Positions 1 to 6,565 of a stretch of DNA of 11,000 bases are shown piece by piece. The notes beneath the pieces are model-generated. The model saw only the letters and a list, made by a program, of their open reading frames with translations, did not search any database and had not been told where the DNA came from. Origin of the DNA: Bacillota bacterium (lineage in GTDB: Bacteria; Eremiobacterota; SpSt-956; JAKJGF01); contig JAKPQU010000421.1 in the NCBI GenBank assembly GCA_029555925.1, positions 1 through 11,000 on the forward strand, in the 5' to 3' direction. Position 1 is the stretch's first letter, and each line of letters opens with the position of its first letter. The translations under genes and the position numbers were made by a program.

Positions 1-336
1 CTTCTTCCTGCGGAGGTTCTTCCGGCGGTTCTTCTATGCTGAGCTCGTCTTCTTCCTGCGGAGGTTCTTCCGGCGGTTCTTCTATGCTGAGCTCGTCTTC
101 TTCCTGCGGAGGTTCTTCCGGCGGTTCTTCTATGCTGAGCTCGTCTTCTTCCTTCGGAGGTTCTTCCGGCGGTTCTTCTATGCTGAGCTCGTCTTCTTCC
201 TTCGGAGGTTCTTCCGGTGGTTCTTCTATGCTGAGTTCGTCTTCTTCCTTCGGAGGTTCTTCCGTCGGTTCTTCTATGCTGAGCTCGTCTTCTTCCTGCG
301 GAGGTTCTTCCGGCGGTTCTTCTATAGCAGGTTTTT
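1..336 (-). repeat. 48-bp tandem repeat array (six full copies plus one partial), in frame
   Basis: A 48-base unit repeats with exact period at 1, 49, 97, 145, 193 and 241, with a diverging seventh copy from 289. The first three copies look identical base for base. The others differ at one to three positions, for example Gln to Lys from a ctg/ctt change and Pro to Thr in the copy at 241. Each unit encodes 16 residues of the acidic Pro/Glu tail of the overlapping gene. The array continues off the left edge, so the copy number is unknown. Identity at silent positions points to recent slippage or unequal crossing-over. Confidence 0.95.
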
Positions 337-2056
337 CTTCTTTTAATTCCCTCGTCTGTTTTGTTTCTATTTCCAATTGATCCTGAAGTTCCTGACGGAT
401 TTCCAGATCTTCCAGAACCTGAGCTATATGCAATAATTTGTCCAGCAGATCTTGATTACCATCATACTGGGCGATCTGTATTTCTTCTTCCAGAATAGTG
501 AAGAAATATAGATTAATTTTTTTCTTGAATGCCCTGGCAATGCCTACAAGTTCCAGACCTGACGATAAAATTAATTTTTCCAGTATTTTAATTTGCTGCT
601 CCTCATCAACAGCCTGTACCGGGGGAGGGGAAGGTGGACCGACATGAGAAGGGATTGTTTCTTCCTGAATGGCTGTATCTGTCGATGGTATAATTTCCTG
701 AGAAAATATAATTTCCTGAGAAGGTTGAAACGGTTCCTCTGCTACTTCTGAAACAGGTTTTACATTGAGATTATCAAGGATTTGGGATACATAACTTAAA
801 CTGTCCACTCTTTCTTGATTGTTACCTGCAAGGGCCATCCTCTTTTCTTCATCGAGCATGTTAAAGAATTGACCGGTAAATTTTTCTTTATTCTTTTTTA
901 CGAGCATAATAAGTTCCAGATCTGAAGATGAAGTCAGTTGTTCTAAAAGTTCTATATCTTCCCGGGGATGATCAGGAGGCGTTTCTTCGATAAATTCCTC
1001 TCTTCCTTCTGTAATCTCCATGTCCGGCCGGTGAATGTCCTGTTGTGTTTCTTCATATATTTCTTCTGTCTGTTTTACCCTGAGATTATCCAGGATTTGA
1101 GATATATAGCTCAGGCTGTCCACTCTTTCCTTATTACCGATTGCCATAGCTTTTTTTATTTCTCTATCAAGCATCCTGAAAAATTCATTATTTAATTTAT
1201 CTTTATTATTTTTTACAAGCATAATAAGTTCCATGTTTGAGGATGAAGCCAGTTGTTCTAAAAATTCATCCTTCTGTTCTTCTTCAGACTCAAAAAACTC
1301 TTCAATAATTTCCGGCTCCTGTGGGATTTCTTCCTGTGGAATTTCTTCCTGTGGCTTTATATGCAGATTTTCCAGTATTTGAGAAATATAGGCAAGGTTA
1401 TTTGAGTTTCTTTGATCACCGTTTTCGATGGCTCTGTTTTTTTCTTCCTCAAGAAATATAAAAAAATCATTGTCAAAATTATCTTTATATTGCTTGACCA
1501 GTGAAATTCGTTTCATATCTGAAGCTGAGAGTAATTTATTCAGAAGGGTCTTTTTACTGCCTTGAATATCTTCTTCCGGTTCTTCACTTTTAACATCTTT
1601 AAAGAATTGTTTTATATCTTTTGCTTTTTCTTTTTCTTCCTGGACTTCTTTAAGACGGCTCAAAGCTTTAAGGGCAGCATCGCGAACATATTTTTTATTG
1701 TCCCTCATACTGGCCTGAATAAGGCTCTGTACACAGGCCATATCACCTGTTTCTCCCAGACTTACGGCTGCTTCTTTCCTATCATTGGGAAATTCTCCGT
1801 TAAGAAGAATATCTATTAATTCATGAACCGGTCTTTCTCTTTTCTTTTCTTCTTTTTTATTTTCTGCTTTTAATATAATATTTCTATCCACTAAAGAGAC
1901 TAAAATTTCTTTACAATTTTTGCAGTATAAATCACCGGGTTTGCTTATTATATATTTATTTATTATAAAGCAAAAAGGGCATTCAAGTTCAAAATCTTCA
2001 GTAAAATCTTGTTTAAAACTGTCTCCTTTTTTATCAATAAATATTTCTAATTCCAT
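1..2056 (-). CDS. Zinc-ribbon / HEAT-like / four-module repeat protein with Pro-Glu tandem-repeat tail (partial, C-terminus outside window)
   Basis: I do not recognise this as a named family. It reads open from ATG at 2056 to the window edge, 685 codons with no stop. Residues 26-29 (CPFC) and 45-48 (CKNC) form a Cx2C-x15-Cx2C zinc ribbon. Residues about 76-140 resemble two HEAT repeats (RKEAAVSLGETGD, VRDAALKALSRL). Four copies of a roughly 70-residue helical module follow at about 166-235, 258-329, 366-434 and 485-554. They share the pattern SS-x2-EL-x2-LVK, FF-x2-L, GN-x2-R and YISQIL-x-NL, and acidic Pro/Glu linkers separate them. From about 578 the chain is a 16-residue repeat (ELSIEEPPEEPPQEED). 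No signal peptide or membrane segment is visible, so it is probably cytoplasmic. An in-frame TAA three codons upstream fixes the start. It has its own promoter behind the groEL terminator. A protein-binding scaffold is inference only; the modules loosely recall helical repeats in TPR/CHAT proteins. Confidence 0.85.
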   Translation of the reverse strand, partial: MELEIFIDKKGDSFKQDFTEDFELECPFCFIINKYIISKPGDLYCKNCKEILVSLVDRNIILKAENKKEEKKRERPVHELIDILLNGEFPNDRKEAAVSLGETGDMACVQSLIQASMRDNKKYVRDAALKALSRLKEVQEEKEKAKDIKQFFKDVKSEEPEEDIQGSKKTLLNKLLSASDMKRISLVKQYKDNFDNDFFIFLEEEKNRAIENGDQRNSNNLAYISQILENLHIKPQEEIPQEEIPQEPEIIEEFFESEEEQKDEFLEQLASSSNMELIMLVKNNKDKLNNEFFRMLDREIKKAMAIGNKERVDSLSYISQILDNLRVKQTEEIYEETQQDIHRPDMEITEGREEFIEETPPDHPREDIELLEQLTSSSDLELIMLVKKNKEKFTGQFFNMLDEEKRMALAGNNQERVDSLSYVSQILDNLNVKPVSEVAEEPFQPSQEIIFSQEIIPSTDTAIQEETIPSHVGPPSPPPVQAVDEEQQIKILEKLILSSGLELVGIARAFKKKINLYFFTILEEEIQIAQYDGNQDLLDKLLHIAQVLEDLEIRQELQDQLEIETKQTRELKEEKPAIEEPPEEPPQEEDELSIEEPTEEPPKEEDELSIEEPPEEPPKEEDELSIEEPPEEPPKEEDELSIEEPPEEPPQEEDELSIEEPPEEPPQEEDELSIEEPPEEPPQEE

Positions 2057-2089
2057 AAATACTTATGCTATAAAGGCATATGCTCCCTT
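2057..2089 (-). promoter_or_regulatory. Distant Shine-Dalgarno with possible bridging mini-hairpin before the zinc-ribbon gene
   Basis: There is no ribosome binding site at normal distance from ATG 2056. The only purine-rich match is AAGGGAG at 2083-2089, 26 bases upstream. Between them lies a 5-bp inverted repeat, TATGC (2076-2080) and GCATA (2064-2068), with a 7-base loop. If folded, it would leave an effective spacing of 9 bases. Alternatively the AAGGGAG serves a three-codon upstream frame (ATG at 2077-2079, MPL then TAG), but the 3-base spacing there is too tight. The stem is short, so this is suggestive only. Confidence 0.3.
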
Positions 2090-2124
2090 CTCAAAGATAG
2101 ATACAAATAAATATTGATGTGAAA

Positions 2125-2153
2125 ATTATATCATCTAACACAGTGAATAGCAA
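2125..2153 (-). promoter_or_regulatory. Sigma-A/sigma-70-type promoter for the zinc-ribbon repeat gene
   Basis: On the minus strand a perfect TATAAT (2125-2130) lies 17 bases from TTGCTA (2148-2153), which matches four of six bases of the -35 consensus. The predicted start is near 2118, giving a leader of about 60 bases. It lies just past the groEL terminator, so the downstream gene is probably transcribed independently of the chaperonin operon. Confidence 0.55.
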
Positions 2154-2169
2154 ATAAAATTATATTAAT

Positions 2170-2203
2170 AAAAAAAAAACAGGCCTCACGGCCTGTTTTT
2201 TTT
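2170..2203. terminator. groEL terminator: Bidirectional rho-independent terminator after groEL
   Basis: A 7-bp GC-rich stem, ACAGGCC (2179-2185) and GGCCTGT (2190-2196), closes a 4-base loop. An A-tract on the left and a T-tract on the right give a U-tail in either direction. It begins about 10 bases past the groEL stop. No plus-strand gene needs it, so its working direction here is the end of groES-groEL. Confidence 0.9.
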
Positions 2204-2212
2204 ATTAAGGGA

Positions 2213-3913
<1,701 letters not shown>

Positions 3914-3927
3914 TCAAATTAATAATT

Positions 3928-4215
3928 TTATTTAACTATAGCCAATACGTCTTTTTCGCTGAGTATAAGATATTCTTTCCCGTCTATTTTCACTTCTGTT
4001 CCGGAATATTTGCCATATATAATAGAATCTCCAATTTTTACCTGCATCGGGAGCTTCTTACCTTCTTCAGTGAGTTTTCCTTCGCCTACAGCAAGGACTT
4101 TACCTTCCTGTGGTTTCTCCTTAGCAGTATCAGGCAGATATAATCCGCTTGCAGTCTTTTCTTCGTGAGTTTTGGGTTCTACTATTAATCGATCTCCTAA
4201 TGGTACTAAATTCAT
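3928..4215 (-). CDS. groES: Co-chaperonin GroES (Hsp10)
   Basis: Heptameric lid of the GroEL chamber; it binds the apical domains of GroEL and is released after ATP hydrolysis. The 95 residues match the family length. The N-terminal strand ([13 protein letters not shown]) and the mobile loop that touches GroEL (roughly 16-32, [16 protein letters not shown]) are present. The C-terminal part includes [20 protein letters not shown] and [13 protein letters not shown]. The ATG at 4213-4215 follows AAGGAGG (4224-4230) at good spacing. It is the first gene of the groES-groEL operon, with a sigma-A-type promoter and a CIRCE-like dyad directly upstream, so HrcA-type heat-shock repression is likely. 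No hrcA gene is in the window. Confidence 0.98.
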   Translation of the reverse strand: MNLVPLGDRLIVEPKTHEEKTASGLYLPDTAKEKPQEGKVLAVGEGKLTEEGKKLPMQVKIGDSIIYGKYSGTEVKIDGKEYLILSEKDVLAIVK

Positions 4216-4236
4216 AATTCAAACCTCCTTTAATTT

Positions 4237-4263
4237 TTGGCAGTCTAATTGTTTGATTGCTAA
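4237..4263 (-). promoter_or_regulatory. CIRCE: Degenerate CIRCE operator (HrcA site) upstream of groES
   Basis: On the minus strand the half-sites are TTAGCAATC and GACTGCCAA, separated by exactly 9 bases. The CIRCE consensus is TTAGCACTC-N9-GAGTGCTAA. By eye 15 of 18 half-site positions match and the spacing is exact. The dyad begins just past the predicted transcription start and ends about 20 bases before the groES start codon, the usual place for CIRCE. Confidence 0.75.
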
Positions 4264-4272
4264 GTAAAATGT

Positions 4273-4301
4273 ATTTTAAAATATGACCATAGGAAAATCA
4301 A
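4273..4301 (-). promoter_or_regulatory. Sigma-A/sigma-70-type promoter of groES-groEL
   Basis: On the minus strand TTGATT (4296-4301) and TAAAAT (4273-4278) are 17 bases apart. They match four of six and five of six consensus positions. The predicted start near 4266 abuts the CIRCE-like dyad, so a bound repressor would block initiation. Confidence 0.7.
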
Positions 4302-4331
4302 GTCTGATTAAAAAGGATTAGAATTGATTTA

Positions 4332-4396
4332 CTGCAATTTTCTGCAATTTTCTATGTTTTTCTTTAATTTTGTCAATTAAGAGGTTTAATTGCTAA
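4332..4396 (-). promoter_or_regulatory. Possible second upstream promoter and weaker CIRCE-geometry dyad
   Basis: Minus-strand TTGACA (4371-4376) lies 16 bases from TAGAAA (4349-4354), a weak -10. Overlapping it, TTAGCAATT and AATTGACAA (4370-4396) form a 9-N9-9 dyad like the one near groES, but only about 12 of 18 positions fit CIRCE. A 10-base unit (CTGCAATTTT on the plus strand) is repeated in tandem at 4332-4351. The rest of the 4216-4456 spacer shows nothing else clear. The tract is very AT-rich, so chance is a real alternative. Confidence 0.25.
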
Positions 4397-4456
4397 AATT
4401 TTAAATGACATTTTTCATTCCCTGTATGGGGAAACTACTGGAAATCTATGAAAAGC

Positions 4457-4490
4457 TTATGGATTACCATTTTCGCGGGGATGACAGACA
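4457..4490. repeat. Decayed copy of a second dispersed palindromic repeat
   Basis: The core TTCGCGGGGATGACA with an imperfect upstream partner resembles the common dispersed bacterial repeat of the form ATTCCCGCnnnnGCGGGAAT, and gives the typical peptide CHPRENGNP in the overlapping frame. Several pairs of the stem are broken. It supplies the last codons and stop of the damaged transposase frame. Confidence 0.45.
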
Positions 4491-4584
4491 ATTAATGCGT
4501 AACTCCAGATTGAATTGTCTTGAACTGGTATCAGGATTTCTTTATGAATTGATTTTATCGGAACTGGTGCACGTTTAAAACAAC

Positions 4585-4612
4585 GTAGGGGCGCACGGCC
4601 GTGCGCCCCTAC
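4585..4612. repeat. GC-rich 28-bp perfect palindrome (REP-like), copy 1, inside the RAYT gene
   Basis: GTAGGGGCGCACGG followed by its exact reverse complement, with no spacer. Six further flanking bases on each side (AACAAC at 4579-4584, GTTGTT at 4616-4621) also pair, around a 3-base bulge. Identical in core to the copy at 6433-6460. It is strikingly GC-rich against its surroundings. Confidence 0.95.
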
Positions 4613-4895
4613 ACTGTTGTTGCATAATGATTTTTTTGATTTTAAGAACACTATCCCATGAATATGATTGGGCATAATAATAAATTTATCTAATTCAATT
4701 TCTTTCCTGATCTCCCGGGATTTAAGCCATTCTTCCCGGACAATTTTGCCATATTCATTTAAAATCATTTCATCATTTTCTATCAATGCAAATAATAATT
4801 CCTTATCTTTTGTACATATAGTCAAAAAATATAATCCTGATTTTGAATAATCATAGTCTGTTAATCTAATTGAATGACGATGGTGATTAATCAGA

Positions 4896-6002
4896 TTATC
4901 CTTCATTCTTATATCCATTATTTTTCTTATCTATAATAAGCCTTTCCCTTGCTGTATGAATGGCCTCATATAACTTCTTCTGCATTACCTCTCTTGGAGG
5001 CAGTTCCGTCAGATATTCTGCTACCCTTATACCGCTCTGTTCCAGTTGTAACAACTCTATATGCTCCACAGATTTACTGGCGCACAGGATAAGCCCGAGA
5101 GGAGACTCTTCCCATGGCTGCCGTTCATACTTATCAAGCCACCTGAGATATAACTCCATCTGTCCCTTATCCGAGGCTTTAAACCTGCCAAGTTTCAAAT
5201 CTATAGCTATCAGACGTCTTAACCGCCTGTTATAAAAGAGTAAATCTATATAATAATCCTCATTATCAATGGTGATTCTCTTCTGCCTGGCAATAAAAGC
5301 AAAGTCTTTCCCTAGCTCCATAAGGAAATCTCCAATCTCTCTGAGTATGGCACTTTCCAGGTCATGTTCACTGTATGTGTCAGTAAGGCAAAGGAAGTCC
5401 AGCATATAAGGGTCCCGGAAAATAAGGTCAGGAGACATCTGTTCCGTTTCCTTAAGGGCAGTTAACTCCTGCTTTATCAGTTCCTCTGGCTTCCTGCTTA
5501 TAGCTGTCCTCTCATATAACATGCCCTGGATTTTTTTGTTGAGGGTACGGACACTCCATCTTTCAATCTGGCACATTTGAGTATAGAAATCCCGTGATAG
5601 AGGGTCATTAAGGTACATTAATTGGCAGAAATGAGACCAGCTTAATTGTCCAGACACTGTCTGGACAATCTTGTTATCTGGGAAAACCTCTGAGAAACGC
5701 ACCATATTAAACAGATTAGTCCTGCTGAACCCCTGCCCATATTCCTGTATCAGCTTTACAGAGAGTTTATCTATTACCTGCTTCCCATATTCTGCTCGTT
5801 CCTGTCCCAGTATATTCTTCCTTATTCTCTCGCCAACATTCCAGTATAAAATAACCATTTCAGAATTAACAGACAGAGCAACTCTTGTTCTGGAAGATTC
5901 AATGAGAGACTTAATATCATTAAAAAGTTTGTCCAAATCGGATGTATTTATTACAGGCATTAAATCCTGTTTGTCTTTATCTTTTACACGTTTCTTTCCC
6001 AC
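4896..6002 (-). CDS. DUF1016 / YhcG-type PDDEXK nuclease
   Basis: The 368-residue length and both halves fit the DUF1016 family. The N-terminal helical domain (about 20-170) includes SRTRVALSVNSEMVILYWNVG and GFSRTNLFNMVRF, followed by QLSWSHFCQLM. The C-terminal nuclease fold carries YYIDLLFYNRRL (Asp253) and IAIDLKLGRF (Asp268, Lys270), then GQMELYL (Gln281), with Glu217 in an upstream helix. The usual E-x-K is D-x-K here, still compatible with a PDDEXK site. Relatives often sit inside type I restriction-modification loci, and an hsdM remnant lies 12 bases upstream. The start is GTG at 6002 behind GAGGT at normal spacing, overlapping the hsdM stop region. It appears intact while its partners are gone. 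A role in DNA processing or defence is inference. Confidence 0.9.
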   Translation of the reverse strand: MGKKRVKDKDKQDLMPVINTSDLDKLFNDIKSLIESSRTRVALSVNSEMVILYWNVGERIRKNILGQERAEYGKQVIDKLSVKLIQEYGQGFSRTNLFNMVRFSEVFPDNKIVQTVSGQLSWSHFCQLMYLNDPLSRDFYTQMCQIERWSVRTLNKKIQGMLYERTAISRKPEELIKQELTALKETEQMSPDLIFRDPYMLDFLCLTDTYSEHDLESAILREIGDFLMELGKDFAFIARQKRITIDNEDYYIDLLFYNRRLRRLIAIDLKLGRFKASDKGQMELYLRWLDKYERQPWEESPLGLILCASKSVEHIELLQLEQSGIRVAEYLTELPPREVMQKKLYEAIHTARERLIIDKKNNGYKNEG

Positions 6003-6014
6003 AATAGATACCTC

Positions 6015-6488
6015 TTATTTTAATATCTCCTGGAGAAGTCCCTCTGTTTCCTGTTCCAGTGCCAGTATATCTGCTTTTATTTCAGAAAGGTTCCTGAGAG
6101 GTTTATATTTATAAAAATACTTTGTGAAGTTTATCTCGTACCCAACTTTAGTTTTCTTCTCATCTATCCATGCATCCGGCACATGAGGCAATACCTCCCT
6201 TTTAAAATATTCATCTATATTCTTCTTAAGAGGCACATTCTCCGTATCTCTCAGGGTGGCATCAGGTTCATCGTTGCCTTTACTGTCTTTACAGACATCT
6301 GCTGTCTCATCTCTCTCTGACAGAGCATTCATAATACCTTTCAGTATAGCCGGCGATAAATCAAGCCCTGATTTCTTCAGATGTTCTTTAACTATACTTT
6401 TGCATTTTTTACACAAAGCCTTATGCCACCTTGTAGGGGCGCACGGCCGTGCGCCCCTACGGGGTAGCGGTTTTTCAAAATTCTGCAA
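6015..6488 (-). pseudogene. hsdM: C-terminal remnant of type I restriction-modification DNA methyltransferase subunit (HsdM)
   Basis: The last 115 or so residues match the C-terminal tail of HsdM: DATLRDTENVPL, then YFKREVLPHVPDAWIDEKKT, VGYEINFTKYFY and a final acidic coiled segment LEQETEGLLQEI. HsdM normally runs to about 500 residues or more, with a SAM-binding core and an NPPF/Y catalytic motif. All of that is absent. The frame's first residues (RRGARPCAPTR at about 10-20) are only the translation of the 28-bp palindrome, so the ATG at 6488 is not a natural start. Similarity begins near residue 40. No hsdS or hsdR is visible. The fragment is a relic, unable to methylate DNA. Confidence 0.85.
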
Positions 6489-6514
6489 AAGTATAGTAGT
6501 TAACTATACTTTTG
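6388..6514. repeat. 15-bp direct repeat with an inverted third copy, bracketing the hsdM breakpoint
   Basis: TTAACTATACTTTTG occurs at 6388-6402 and again at 6500-6514, about 112 bases apart. Its inverted core CAAAAGTATAGT lies at 6486-6497 and forms a perfect 12-bp stem with 6503-6514 around a 5-base loop. The segment between the direct copies contains palindrome copy 2. The arrangement fits a duplication or insertion that disrupted hsdM. Confidence 0.85.
6433..6460. repeat. GC-rich 28-bp perfect palindrome (REP-like), copy 2, at the hsdM breakpoint
   Basis: Same 28-base sequence as the copy at 4585. It is followed by GGGGTAG, which can pair with the terminal CTAC in an alternative mini-hairpin. 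HsdM similarity starts just past this element. Confidence 0.95.
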
Positions 6515-6528
6515 TAATTTTTAAATAT

Positions 6529-6558
6529 TGCAGGGGCGCACAGCCGTGCGCCCCTGCA
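6529..6558. repeat. GC-rich 30-bp near-perfect palindrome (REP-like), copy 3, behind tldD
   Basis: A variant of the same element: TGCAGGGG outer arms in place of GTAGGGG, and one mismatched pair beside the centre (CACAGCCGTG). It ends 8 bases short of the tldD stop codon. No T-tract follows on the minus strand, so it is not a classic rho-independent terminator, though such palindromes can still protect mRNA ends. Confidence 0.9.
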
Positions 6559-6565
6559 GCATATT

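Larger units (their letters stand above)
4457..4918 (-). pseudogene. Decayed REP-associated tyrosine transposase (RAYT, IS200/Y1 HUH family)
   Basis: The N-terminal two thirds read as a RAYT: RHSIRLTDYDYSKSGLYFLT at about 14-33 and the metal-binding HUH motif in MPNHIHGIV at 82-90. RAYTs are single-domain HUH nucleases linked to spread of REP palindromes. After residue 93 similarity stops. Residues 103-112 (VGAHGRAPLR) translate an inserted 28-bp palindrome, and the end (CHPRENGNP) translates a second repeat. The usual segment with the catalytic tyrosine (a YYEHIIRNE-like stretch in relatives) is missing, so the product should be unable to cleave DNA. The frame is open for 153 codons, shorter than typical RAYTs. 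It overlaps the end of the DUF1016 gene by 23 bases. Confidence 0.8.

Noticed and set aside
1..336. CRISPR array
   Set aside because: The 48-bp units are directly contiguous with no unique spacers, and the period is in frame with a long gene.
36..380. Plus-strand frame encoding Ser/Gly repeats (MLSSSSSCGGSSGGSS)
   Set aside because: It is the antisense reading of the 48-bp repeats. The minus frame is open for at least 685 codons with a zinc ribbon and repeated modules, and the plus frame ends as soon as the array ends.
6433..6558. Palindromes 2 and 3 as rho-independent terminators of tldD
   Set aside because: The stems are strong, but no T-tract follows on the minus strand, and the same element occurs inside a coding frame at 4585.
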